From Colius striatus (Eukaryota; Chordata; Aves; Coliiformes; Coliidae), in contig NC_084765.1 of the NCBI RefSeq assembly GCF_028858725.1, positions 12,559,001 through 12,623,000 of the forward strand: a stretch of 64,000 bases of DNA. Direction: 5' to 3'. Made by a program: the position numbers and the translations under genes. The notes beneath the pieces were generated by a model. That model was not told where the DNA came from, did not search any database, and worked only from the letters and a program-made list of their open reading frames with translations. Position 1 is the first letter of the stretch. The number at the start of each line of letters is the position of its first letter. Of the stretch, positions 25,001 through 38,781 are shown piece by piece.

Positions 25001-27419
25001 AGCAACTTTAACTGGACCTTTTGGAGAACTCTTTTTTTAAAGAAATTTTGGATGTTATTTCCAATTTCTGAGTAATACTTTGCCTCAACATGTCTGTTAG
25101 ATTCCCACCTGTCTTTCTCTTCCTATCAGCTCGCTTCATTTTTTGGAGATTTTGTCCAGTGATACCCCTGTAAATTTCAGGAAGAAGCCAAGAAAAGCCA
25201 GGATCAAAAAGGACAGTGCATCTGCCTCGTCATAAGCATCATTTGGGAGGTTATGTAGCTTGGTGGTCAGACATGTATTTCTCTTATTTTTGCTAGTCAG
25301 AGTATAGCAGGAGACAGAGCTGGAGAAAATCTATATATCATGACAGGAGATTCTGTAGTTGGATTTTTATACGGCACATAAAAATTCTGAGTATTGCAAA
25401 AGTACTAAATTGTATTTGGATAGACTTCTAAACCTTTTAGAGGCTAGTTGTCTATGTTGAAGGGTCTTGTCATGCATCAGTTACATAACTGAAATGATTA
25501 AGTCATTTGTTGCCAGTGTTCATATTTATATATAAAGATGTTTTAGGGCCCTCTAACAGAACTTGTATGTGACTGTTCCTCCATTTGATTCTAATCCAAG
25601 CGTCTAAAACCTCATTTTGTTAAAGATGTCCTCAGCAACCATTTTATGTTTTAGTTTTGGAGAACCTGTCTGGACTTTGAATCCCATAACCTAATGCTGT
25701 CAAGTGGCTCATGATTTTTTTTCTCAGGCCTGCCTGATCCACTGTTGAAGAGAGCTGAAGTGGGAGTCTTTTTATCCCAGTATAACTCTGCAACAATAGT
25801 CTTGATAGTCTATGCTGCTTTGCTTCCCTCCCTTATAGGGCTATTTGAGTTCATCTACGTGCCTTGTGTCATCACAGGTTTCTGCCTATCATTGCCTCTT
25901 CACCCCTGAAACCTGTTGATATTTTCTGGAATTTCATAATCACATACTAGACTACTTTTTTTTTTTTTTTTTAAATTTCCTTTATTTTTTTCTGAGCTAC
26001 GTTTCCATTCCAAGAAAAATTGTATATTGTTGAAGAAGGCATTTCTTTATTTTTTCTTTCTTCTGCTTTCCAACCTTTTATGTGGATACTGAAACATCAG
26101 AGGGAAGAGGAATGCAGGTGTAAGGGCGGAAGCTAAAAAATAATACAGAGGAAAACTCTGAATAAGTTGTGATACTAGATTTGACTACGAAGACGTCTCA
26201 AGAAACTGGAGAGTTTATGATATATCTGAAAGAATAAGAGTTCCAGTTAGTAGAAACTCAGGACTGGTTTAGATGTCCATTTAGAGCAGTTCTAAATTGA
26301 TGTGAACCTGGTCCCCTGAATAAGATTTTGTGAAGGAAATAGTGAGGAGTCCCAAGTGTTGCCTTCTTCCTGCACGTTCGTGTTTTCAATAGCTAGTTCT
26401 CTTAGTAGTCAGGAAGCTGCTGTAGCAGGTTTCTCTGGCTGGTTGTCATCTGTATATTTCAGAAGGCTTTAGGGGATTTCCCACTTAAAATGTTACTGAA
26501 TAGATCAAACAGTGAAGGGGAGAGGCTTTCTTTAAGCAGTACATTTCATGTGTGTTTTGCCTTGGTGAAGCATTGCCCAGATTTTTTAACTAAAAATTAT
26601 TACTTTTACCTTGCGTTTTTGCTTTCTTCATGCCTCACAACTATTCTATAGTACAGAAAACTAGTTATGTTTTACACCAGATAAGCACCAATGTCAGCAC
26701 ATAAAAGCTCTGTGCTGGAAATAGTTTGTTTCATGTTTATTCATGTCCTGAAATGACCACATTCAAGTTCACATTTAAAAATAATCCGTCATCTCTTTTT
26801 TTTTTTTTTTTTTGTGCAATTTGTCAGAAGGGCCAGAATTTCCATTTTTTAAATTAATATGTTTCATTTTATGTTTGCTCTAGAATCTGCAGTTACCCTG
26901 CAGGATAGCTCACTCATGAGATTCATACTTTCTGAATTTTTTTAGATAAAAATGTCATTTTTGTTTTCCTTGATGTATATAGTAACTGACTTAGGAGACA
27001 TTTTCAAAACATCCTTTCTAGTTACATGTGAGTACACATCTGTTTGAAGTGAATGAGAAATAATTTTGATAAGTCTTCTTGATGTTTCTGTGTAATTTAC
27101 TTTGGGTATAGTATAAAATTAGGAAAATAAGGAATTAGAAAGTTAACGTCAGAGATACAAATAATTTGATGTTTTATGTAAAATATGCAGGTGACTAACT
27201 TTTTTCAATTTATTTGTAGCAGAAACTTTCAGGAGTGCAAATAAAGAATAAAAGATATCTCTTACATTTATTTTTAATTTTGAAATGACATTTTCTTACT
27301 TGTGTTTTCCTTCTCAATTAAAAAGAAAATGTAGTGTAGACAGCTACTGAAAAAGCATGAGAAAAATAAAAATGCCTGCACAAAACATTGCTGTATTTAT
27401 TGGTAGGATAGGTTCACTG

Positions 27420-27730
27420 TAAAGATGTTAGTCAAGGGTTAAGCTGGCTGCTGAGTGAAACAGGATGCAGTGACTACATTGTCAGGCTGCTGGTGTGAGT
27501 GCAAACAGATGAGGAAATGCTGGATCAGGCACTTTAGCAACTTGGGCTGTTACCTAGGAAACCACTTGCGTCATACTTGCCAGCAATTAGCTTACAGTTC
27601 TTTTATTTTTGATAGTGTTGCAAGCTGAACTCGACTGTTACAAAGGAAAAGACTGACTCCACGTCAAACGGTTTGACTGTGGCTGCGGCTTTGGTGCTCA
27701 TGAAAATTTGCGAAGTGCTAATTTGGATAA
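27420..27730. promoter_or_regulatory. Candidate intronic regulatory element
   Basis: Within CpG-poor intron this 300-base block holds a local CpG cluster and several factor-like sites: GTTACCTAGGAAAC at 27549-27562 (resembles an RFX X-box, GTNRCC-RGYAAC type), TTGCGTCAT at 27567-27574 or one base earlier (C/EBP-ATF composite-like), and GTCAAACGGTTTGAC at 27663-27677 (7-1-7 inverted repeat). No open frame or repeat family explains it. Regulatory role is inference. Confidence 0.35.
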
Positions 27731-30700
27731 ACTGAAAAAAATATTGAAACTCTCCAGGCTACTTCACCAGAGAACATTGTAGTTATGCTAGATTCTGAAA
27801 GATGTATAATCAGATTTTTGTGATCTACATGAAATGGTCTTCCCTAGCTACCAAAACTGGAGACTGCAAGTTTCAGCACTGGTTCAGCTATCACCACCTT
27901 TTCTAGTAATTATATTGTGTGCATTACATATTAAAACATAGTTTTCAAAATTACTGTTACTTGAAATTTAACTTCTGAAGAAAAGGATTCTTATTCTAAA
28001 TACTTTTTTCCTGAGTTGATTAAAATTCAGTAACTTCCAGTGGTTACCTAGCCACTAATATAAACCAGTCAGCATTGAAAGTAGTCTGTTTTTTATTTCA
28101 GAAAGTCATCCAGGCTTCTGCATTTCACTTAAAAACTATAAACCATTTAACAGGAACTGATTTAGTGTTCTTCACATGAGTATTGCTTTATGGGTAGTTA
28201 TGGCTAGCTATTTTTTTACTGAAAAATCGTACAGTGACCAACAGATTAAACCAAGAGTGTCTGGCAGTCAGTGTTTGATTTTGGTTTTTTTGTTTGTTTG
28301 TTTGTTTTGGTTTTGGATTTTTTTTCTTACGTAAGCAAACACATGAATAAACCCCGAAATGTCCCAAACAAAACCCACCAACTCACCTCTCAACTCTGCC
28401 CACACCCTGTCCTCCCCAAACCCTTGGATACAGGTCTTAGAAAGATTGTCTCTGTTTCTGCACATTTATGATAGATTGATTTGGCTGTAAGAGCGACAGC
28501 CCATACTCTTAGGACATTTTTCACATTTTAGTTTATGGTGTCATCAGGTCACCACTGAGTTCATGAGTAGATGTCTAGTAACTTTGCCCTTTATTTAGGG
28601 CAATGCCTGCAAGTTACACAATATATCAAACACAGAATATTTTGTTGTATTCTTATTTAGTATTTTAGCTCTTTAAGCCTTGCCAGTCTTCCTTCAGTGA
28701 AGGAGACAGGATTTACATGATTGCATGCTTTATTTTTTTGCATAACTTTTAATATTGTTTAATTATCTGATTTTAATTTTCATTCTGGCACTTGTTAGCT
28801 ATTTTCCAAGTGCTTTTATGAGCTGACAACATTCACTTGTTGTTTTCCAAATGTTGTGTTCTCAGCCAGACTATTTGGTGTATATGTGTGTTTGAAAAGA
28901 TAAGTGTAATAACGCATGGAACTACATCGCAGTAGGGCACTACTTGTCTGTTTAATTTGTCAGACATTACAGTAAAGGAGTGCATTTTTTTTCAGCAAAG
29001 ACTGAAGTTTTGTACCATTCCTGGGGAAGCATTGGTTTAGATCTTCCATAATCTCCTGCCCCCATAAGTTAACTTATCTGGTACTGTATGTTCTGTAACT
29101 TCTAGAACCTGTCAGATAGGTGGTTAATATTAAAAAGAAAATGGATGAAGGTCTCTTCCATCTTGTTCTGATTGTGATTTTTACTGGGGAAAACAAATCA
29201 GTAAAATGTTCTTCATATGTCTTATGGTATAGAGTATTTTGTAGAAGGTTCCACTGAAAAGGTCAAAGTCACTGACAGTCATTTCTTTATGTATGTAGCT
29301 AAAATGTCTGGCAGTCAGATCACCTTACATGGAGAGTTTTATGCATTAAGGATATTTTCATGTTTTCCTGAGCAACAGAGAATTTTTTCTTTATTTTCTT
29401 TTCTCATCATATGGTTATGTTTCTAAATGATTATTCAAAACATTTGAGATAGGCAGGCTTAAAACAATATTATTATTATTCCCATTGTCTAATTTGAATA
29501 ACTGTTTCCCTTGTCTTTTTATTTTCATACCATCTTTGCCAGTAATGTTTTTTTATTTCCATGTAATCATTAAGTCCAATAAAGAAAATTATGTAGACTT
29601 GTTTCTATTTACAAGTCTTTTTCTCCTGGTATTAAAATCTCCCTCTTTCCACTGATCAGGAAGTTTCTTTACAGCTCTGCACTGGGACATCACAACTTCA
29701 GCCTGCACTAAAACTGTCATTGGGCTGCTTTGTTTGCTTTGAGTGTTCAGAAGATAAAAGCTAGAGGGAGTTGCAGAGAGGCATGCCTTAAACATCTCTA
29801 AATTTTTCTTGCCTGTCACAACTTGACCAGTATCTGACTGTTTCTTTGTTTGTTTGTTTTTCCCAGACATTTATTTATTTTCTATGTTCAAGTTAGTAAC
29901 TTGTTTCCAGTTTCTTCAGTGTCAGGCTTTCTTTCAATGTGTTAGCTATCCACATAGTATTTGACTCCTTAATCAATCAATAGACTGTAACAATTCCCTA
30001 AAATCTTGTGAAATTGAGAGCTCATGTTTCCTTTTCATTGCCTTAGATTACAGCTGCAGGTGATTTTTTGCAGTCTTTATATCCCACCACAGATTTCTTC
30101 TGGGACAATAATTTCATAAATATTTATGACTTAAAAGGTTATCATCTGTGTTCTGTAGCTATTTAGAGGAAATATTTTTCTAAGGTGTACTTTGGAGGCT
30201 GACACTTCAATGGCCTTTGAAGTGGAACAAGTAACTTTTTCTATACCTCTCTCTTTTCCTTTTTTAAAAAAAAAGAAAAAAATGGAATGTTGAACTCTTG
30301 TATTTGTCTTTAATATGTTCTATTATTTTTTTTACCCCTGGCCCTTTTCATTGTTCCTTTGCATTTTGGTGGTGTTTTGTTTGGGTTTTTTGCTGATAAT
30401 ACCAGCAATGGCACTAAAATGTGTGATGCAACAGCAACTTTTGTTAACAGGGACGTACAACTACAGTGCTAGTCTTGATTAAAATTCCTGAGTTCTGACA
30501 TTAGAGCGTGACATTTTTCTGATGCTAAGAACTATGTCCAGTTGAGATTAATTTTCATGTAGTCACAGAAATGATTTTTTTTTTTTTTACCTTTAGACAT
30601 ATCCTTTCTAATCTAAATACCTGTACACAAATGTTCCAGTTGTCTCAATGCTTTGTGGCACTTACACAGAAAGGAGTGGTCCATCTCTTGTTCCTGGCCT

Positions 30701-31671
30701 GGCACCATCCCTCTTTGTACTGACACAAGCATTGATGAGACTACATAGTGAACTAAACTGAGGAACTAATCCATGTTAAAAGTAATCAGTTCTTTCTGTA
30801 GTTCCTTGCCACGTGTCTGCATTAATGCTTTTGCTGTGTAGGGGAGGGAGGAACATAGGGTTGGGAATGAGCAATCGAGGCTTTATTGTGGCAATGGCAA
30901 GTTGTGCTGATTTAAAAGAACTAAGAGCACTGCAGTATAAAGAATGGATGTGTTAGAACCTCTCAATAAATCAGTCAAAATTACATTCCCTCACACCCAA
31001 AAGCCCCTATATTTTTTCTCTCTTGGGTGAACTGTATATTCTGCACCTGTCTACTTAAGTGAAAGGAACAGAATGCTTCAACATTGGATATTTGGAATAT
31101 GGCAAACAATTATCTAATATGTAAGATACTAAGCAATTGCAGTCTGGTGTGTCACTGTGCTTGTAACATAGAGCACTGTACACAAAGTTGTACAAAGACC
31201 TTGAATGGAAAGGTGCAATTTTGATATCTAAGTTAGACTTGTACAGTAAATGGGGCAGAAGGTTCTTCTGAAGACAATTTAAGTTTGTGTAGTAACAGAC
31301 AGAATCATACCTCATTCATATGAATGAACTGGTAAAGGATATGTGAATCAGATTCTTCCTAACACCCAAGTATTTGGCACTCATTTTAAACAGTTCTTTA
31401 ATACTGGTGTGTTTATGTGAAAGTTCTTAATTATTTTCAGAGTGAAGTAAAATTCAGAAATTACAAAACTGTAACAACACTTTTGTGGGTCATCTGATGC
31501 ACCTTGGATTCTCATCAATCCGTCACACTTCCATCTACAGGACTAAATATGTAATATGGTAATGGAGAAAAGCTCATATCAGCTTAGAATGTAGAAGTCG
31601 TTTCTTACAGAGACACGAAGTAGGTCTGTCCCTCCGATGCTTCTAGCTATTTTGATGATTTTTCTGCCCAC

Positions 31672-31700
31672 TTTATTGGAAACTTAAAGTTTCCAATAAA
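31672..31700. repeat. Perfect 29-bp palindrome (14-1-14)
   Basis: TTTATTGGAAACTT at 31672-31685, a single A at 31686, and its exact reverse complement at 31687-31700. No transposon termini or target duplications were recognised around it. Confidence 0.95.
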
Positions 31701-33222
31701 ATAAGTTGCTACAGTAAGGAAGCTTCAATCCAGCTCTTTGCAGTAACCCTTCTTATCTCTTAATTTTCATGTTGCCAAAAATTCATACGCGTTGGCAAGA
31801 CAAAGGAAAATGAAATAAAAGTTGTAGTTTCTTGTTAATAGTTCAAGCCCACAGTGAACTTCATGGGACAAATAGGTCCCATGACTTTGTTGCTGCCAGC
31901 TTTAGAGTTCTGTCAGGTTTACAATTTTTTGCAATACGGAATTGCGCAATCTAATCATGTATCACACCTTTCATAATAACTCTTAATCTGTGGTACATTC
32001 ATTTGAAAGAGGTCTTTGCTAATATGTTCTGTCCATCATCCCAGGAGAATCACCGGTGTAGAAGGTGTTAGCCGCAATGATAATTTTTTGCAGAGGGGTT
32101 GGGAGTGGAGAAATGGAAGCAGAAACACCACAAGTCTCATTTCAGCTTTTGAATAAGTTCATCTGCTGAGGAGTACACACAAGTGATTTCAAGTATCTGT
32201 TTCTTCTGTGAACTTTTTGAGTTTTTCTTCTACCATATGCCAGAGTTTTATGATCAAAAGGAAAATCTTGTGAAAACACCTGCAGCCCTGCTGCTTTGAG
32301 TTGTTAGCTCTACCCTGTTATAAAATCTGAAATATTAGATCTTGCATTGCACAAGTAATAATGCTTTCCTAAAACAAGGACAGTTTCTTATCATCTATTT
32401 TTTTCTTTTAAATAATATTCAGTGAGACGATGCAGAAATTTGCCCTTGATGAAATTCACATACTTTAAACCAAAGCATTAGCAAAAAAGTTGATTATGTC
32501 GATGCTTGACCAACATTAAACTCAAACCCAGAAGAAGTGAGAGGGGATGAAAGCAATGATAAACTGTAGAGAAAACTTTAATCACATAAAGAAGAAATTT
32601 TAAGTAAAACCTGATGTCAAGCTGAATTTACTTGATAATTAATCATTCTTACCAAAGATTCCTTCCTAGCCAGAAGATGGAGTTAGAACACTTTATTTAT
32701 TCCTAATATGTCGTAATAAGGATTTAGCAATCCTTAAGACTTTATCTATTTGCCGATGATTGTACAAGATAATCTATTCTAGACAACGCTGTGTAAAGTA
32801 TGAAGGATATGCTGGGTCCTCTATTACTGAAATCTTAGAATGTGGTCTATAAGTATGGCTAGTGGAAAAAGATATACTGCAGAGCTAAAACAGTACAAAG
32901 GCTTTTCGACTGAAAATATTATTAGAAATAAATGTCAAGAAATAATTGAAAGGAACTATTAATCAAAAGAGGTAGTGTGGCAAGCACTTTTGAAGAGTTT
33001 AAGAGTTGCCCTGAGCAGTCATCCACTATGACTGCAAAAAGGTAGGATGACCCTACAATATCTCAAGAAAAGGAGTACAGTGACTACTGTTTGTGATGGC
33101 TGTAAAACAGCCATGTCTAATGCTGCTAATGGTACAGCTGAGACAATCTGAAAATATTGTGAAACTCACTCAGAACATTGGATGAGTGTGGGTAAATATT
33201 TTGTGTTGAGTTCCGTTTTGCC

Positions 33223-33266
33223 ATTAATCTTTATTGATTAATCTTTATTTTTTATTAATCTTTATT
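33223..33266. repeat. Three near-adjacent copies of a 13-mer
   Basis: ATTAATCTTTATT occurs at 33223-33235, 33237-33249 and 33254-33266, a small tandem expansion with one- and four-base spacers. Confidence 0.9.
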
Positions 33267-36200
33267 TTATTAATTGATCATTTGGAAAAGTAGCCCACAA
33301 ACCCCTAAATATTTTGCCAACACTCCTGGTTGTGGCTGATTAAGTGTCAAAAGTGGAATGCTCTGTGAAATTTAGCCAATGTTTGCTGTAAATGATCAAT
33401 GCTGAAAGAGATTTAGCCCAAGGCCAGCCTAGGCAATTCTGATATGTTTTCCCTGCTTTATTTTCTGTATTACATTGTTTAGGGCCCTTGAGTCAAAAAC
33501 ATATATGTGAAAAGCTTTGTTCTCAATGCAAATATACTTTGTACTGATTTAATTAATTAACATTGTTACGGTCCTGTATGGATTGGAGAAAATTAAAGGT
33601 TACCCTTTTGTGTGTTCAGAAACATACATCCAACAGGAGTGATTTCAGAATCTCCTAAGTGTTTCATTGTATTGATATTTAATATAGTTTGATCCACAGT
33701 AAGGTTACAGATTTTTTGTTATGTTAAAATGCTAAAAAAGCTGTAATGCATTTGTATGTATTAGAATTTGTTATATAAAATAGAGCTTTATTCTCTCTTT
33801 TCTTGAACACTTCTAAACCAAAGGATTCTTATTTCCCAAAGTGCTTAAAGGTAGTACTTTTAGAAGGTAATATTTTATAAGAAAATTTCAACAAAGTATT
33901 CAAAATGCTTGAGACTTTCAATAAGAAAACTAGATATAGGTGAGCTGATGTGGATTTTTTTTTTTGATTGTTGTATAGCTTTTTCTAAGAGCTTTGTGTA
34001 GCTATATTGATATTTTACTTGATTGAAGGATTGATACATTCAGCTGTGCTAGTTACTTAATAATGGTAGAACATTTGTTTCCAAGTTTTAATTAAAAAAC
34101 CCCAAAATGGCAAATGCATATATCCCAAAATCCAAAAACTTTCTAAAAAGGAAAAAAGTAGAATGTCTAACACTGACAAAATGTGTGGTTTTGCCACCCC
34201 ATTTTCAGATCTGTGTATTTAAGGATTGACTTGTTATATCTGTCTAAATATTGTAAAATGCCCTGTATGTTCCCACTGAAATCATGTAACTCCAAAGCAG
34301 CTACACAAATTTTTTAATATTAGCAAAGTTATTGTCAAAGTCTAAAATGTCATCAAAAACCTTTCAAATTAAATTACAGGTTTCATACACTTTAAACATG
34401 CTACTTAGTTTTCTGACTGGTTTCATAACATACATGAACTGTACAGTATGCTTTTGTTTAAGCAGTTGTAGACATTTTTAGTAACCATTTATGAACAATG
34501 AAAACTGCATTTTTTTAGTTTGCCAAGTAGTAGCTCATTTTCTGTGTCCTTAGGCAATTAATTAAAACTGTTTAACTTTGATAGTGAGAGTTAACATTGT
34601 TTAAACGTAATAGTGTGAGTCAGTCTTACAGTGTTTATAATAACAAGTTTCCATATCACTTTCTTTTAAGCACCAATACGTTTTTGGTTTTTTTTCTTAC
34701 TGAAGACTAAATCAATTGCATTGTTCCATTCTATAAATGAGTTGTCATTTCTTCTGTAAGTAGCTTTTTCTAGTCTTAACCGATTAATGGTTTTGAACTT
34801 TAAGTTGAGTTTCCTCTAAACAACATCTTTCATTGTTTAAAGGTTTAGTCTTGAACTTGCACTTGAAAATGTAGTCTTTATAAGAAACTAAAGCATCTTT
34901 TAGCTTTGTAAATGTATCCCTAAGGTTTACATTGCAAGACAAAAAGTGATTAAGAAATAATTTCCTTTCTCTTATTTTATCTTCCTGTTAAATACTAATA
35001 AAAGAAACTATCCCATGCTGTCAAGCATCTGGATTTGGTGAAGTATTTTTGTTGCCTTGCCACAGATGTCTGTTTTCCATGTCATCTCTGAAGTGGCTTT
35101 TCTGACCTTCTTTTTTGGTGTACTTCTATAGGCGAATTTATAGGCAATAGAGCCCTCTATTAAATTATTAACCTAATGTTTTGTAAATGTGTACAAATTT
35201 AGGTAAGTGTATGTACATGTTTATATGGACACACATCATAGTTTAATTCAAATACTTTTTTGTCATGTGATCATTCGTCCCTACTATCTTTTAATTCATT
35301 GGCTTATTTCAGTTAAATTTGACAGAGGACAATCAACTTGAATAATACAGTTCTTGTAAATTTCATTAAAATCAATAGCCAGCAAGAGAAGAGAGCCTAC
35401 TAGTACCCTTATTACAAAAAAAACCTGAAGAAGCCACAAAAGGCATATGGAATGAGGACTCTCCATACAGAAAAATGAGGTATTTAGAGCTTGCAATTCC
35501 GAGTTGCTGAGTAATCCAGTCATAAGGCAGAAGTGTTTCCTGTTCTGATGTTATTTGTTGAGACATTTTATTCAAGTTTTTGAAACATAGTCTTCCATGT
35601 AGTGAGACATAACAGTGTATTTTCTGTCATGTTATAAGACTTAATTTACCGTTCTTCAGTCTTTACCAGTTACAGAAACAGTCTAGCAATGACAGCTCTA
35701 AGATAAATGCAATTTTGTCTTCTTTATTGGCTGATTTGTTTATGCTCTGAGCCTTTCTCACCGTAGACTATAACTTTGTAACAGACTACTAGATGGGAAT
35801 GGCAGTGGACATTCTTTGAAGGAGGATCTCAAACACATTTTGGCCTAGTATGAGGCATGCTTCACTGCCATTGCTGGGATATGAAAGCAAGTTGTCTCCC
35901 TGGTATTTTATTTCATGTTGTACCTATTCAGAAGTAGAATAGGTCACAATTTACTCTTATGGAGCCCTGAATAGTGAAATGGACAGCAGATAAAAAATTA
36001 TAGCAAAGAAGCATGCTTTTCAGGGAAAACACAAATTATCATAGAATTTCTTTTCTCAGAATGTCCAGAAAGCCTAAAGTTTTATTACTATTGTTTCCCA
36101 CTCATTTTCTTCACAGCCTTTTCTAATACTCCAAGTTATTTTTCTCCCCCTGAAGAAAAGTAACTTCTGTGTGAAGTATGTGTTTCTCATTATATCTCCA

Positions 36201-38773
36201 GGTTCGTGTTTTGTTTGCAGATAAGATGATTTATATGTTTATCATTTATTATATTGTTTATAAGTATGTGTTGTCTATTTCAGCATCAAGGTGATTTTTT
36301 AAAAAAATTAACTAGGTAACACTTATGAAAAAAGACACTTAAGCCACTTACACTGACCATTTCCAACCCCAGTTATTAGAACAACAAAATTGATCCTGCA
36401 GTAAGTCTTACCTCTTTAGGATATACAAAGCTGGTATTGTAGGAGCATAATTCTAGCTAGAATTCTGCAAGTGTGTGCTTAGTGCCTTGGCTTCATTTTT
36501 GGTAACAACTGTACATTTGCTTCTGGGTCTTTGCTTCCTGTCACAAGTTATATTGGAGAGATTATCTAGATGGTTTCTGATTGTCTCTGTATGATGAACC
36601 TGATATAGCAGGGTCTTCTGCTGGTGCTGCCCATCAAAGCACAGTTGAACTGTGTTTAAGCCCTTCAAAAATTCTCAAAGTATCGGAGCTTGAACATCTA
36701 GTTCTTCCCTTCAGCACCTTCATTGTTTCCAGATGCAGCAGCAGAAAAACAATGCTTTGTTTCGCAAGAGCATTAGAAAACTGGTAACTCTGTTCTCAGC
36801 TTTCATGGTGGGAGGTGTGATGGGAAGTAAATTCTGAATCCTGGAAGGGTTGACTTAAAGTCCACCTACAGGAATATAAATCAGAAAGCAAGCTGAAGCC
36901 ATTTCTGAACTATAAAAGAAGCAACCAGGAAGGCTTTGTTTTTAGTAAAGCAAATTTTTTCTTTAGATCTCTCTGCTTGACTTCCAGATAAACTACTTAG
37001 ACCTTTGACTGGTGACAGATTGCTTCAGTTTGGGACTAAATTGATATTTTTGGTCCACATTAGTTCTGCACATTGTCTAGAAACAATATTCTCTAGGGGT
37101 ACATTGATGCCTCAGAAACAACTTTCTCCTGGTCACTGTAGCAGACCGAAAAATTACTAAAAGATGAAGGAAACCATGCATTTGATCTGCTTCAGATCAA
37201 ACTCCTTTTCTTTGTCAGTGTTTTAGAGAATTTGGAGATGAACTGAGTAAAACTGTTTACATGTCATTAAGTTAATATTTAAAAAAGATCATCCCTGGTT
37301 TTTGTCTTTTATTATAATTTTCCCACTTTGCATGTGGATGCTGAGTTTTTCTTGGTGGGGTGAATGAAGAATATTCCAATTTTCATCACTTCCATTTGAA
37401 ATAGCATATGTTTCAGTTAGCCTTCCCAAAATTACAGTAATTCTTATGTTAGCTAAAAAGGAAGAGGCAGTTTGTCTTTCCTTTCCACACAGTTTTTTGA
37501 TAGGAGATGTTTACAATAAAAAACCTGATAAATGCATCCACAGCTCCTGTGTCTGAGTAATTGTAGTTCAGGAGTTGTGGAGTGAGTGTTGAATGTGAGA
37601 TTTCATATTGGAAATACGTCAAAAGGATATGAAAATAAGCTTTCTGGTTTTTGTAATATTGACTCATATTGTTCAGTTTTCTTCTCTGCAATGTCCTTTT
37701 TTTGGCCATTCTAGTTTTAGCATCTTCCTTCATGTTTTCTCAGAGACAGCAGGAAGAATGTGAACACCCGAGGTGTATACTCTATTGTCTAACATTACAG
37801 TGCATTCCTCTTAGGCCCAACTCAGATGAGAAAACCACTTCATTTCCATACCCTGAAGCTGGAAAATGCCTGATAAAGGGGGAATACATAAATCTCACAC
37901 TTAACTTGAAATAATATTTTTGCACTTGTGCAAACTATGCATTTTTTTTTCTTCTTCAATAGGTTTCCAAAAAGTTACATACAAGTGGTTAGAAACTGAA
38001 TAATATATTGTTATAGAATAGAAAGTATAAGGCTACTCCAAAACTTGGGCTTTATTTGTAAATTACTCCGAACCAATAAATAAACCTATACATATATTTT
38101 TCACACACATTCTTTCTAAATTAAAATTCTGTAACTGTAAAGTTTATTTGGGAAGCTGTCATACACAGCTTTACAGCTATATTAGTTTTATATTGTTTTT
38201 GAGGGTCTTCAAAATAATTTTTGTATTGAGTTATTTAAAGTAGAGCACTTCTAAGTTCCTTAAATACTAGACTTTCTAAGCATTTCACTATTTAGAATAT
38301 AGTGATGGGATGATTATTTATGCTGGTGCAAGTTGTTTTGTGAGGTCTTTTGTTTTCCTGCTATGGGAACAATGGGGCTTTGTCCCTATAAACAGTTACC
38401 CAATGAAGTTGTTACTGGATTTGAATTTTTGTTTACAGATTAAACAGAAATGAAAGAAGCTTGAAGCTTGCATTCCAAAACCGATGATTTTTAAGTTTTT
38501 ATTGGAAGTGGGGGTGTAGGAGTGGAAATTATATCATTTAAAATATAGAAAAAATAAATGTATTACTCTTGGTATTCACTGTAGGATCTTTAAGCAGAGA
38601 AACATTTATTGAAAATCCTGTGACGTTTTAGAAAATATCTTTTGTAGTTTTCCTTTATAAATTTATATCTCTTTTTCTGAAGCCATGGTGAGCCCTGCAT
38701 ACTGTCATTCTTTTTCAATTGTAAACATAGTTTCGGTACTACCACTTTTGCACCACTGTTTCTAAGCGACTGC

Positions 38774-38781
38774 TGACGTCA
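38774..38781. promoter_or_regulatory. Full palindromic CRE (TGACGTCA)
   Basis: TGACGTCA embedded in TGCTGACGTCAG, which also matches 12 bases of the Maf CRE-type recognition element. The site is deep in intron 1 of a cAMP-degrading enzyme gene, so CREB/ATF or Maf binding would be meaningful, but a single 8-mer can occur by chance. Confidence 0.35.
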
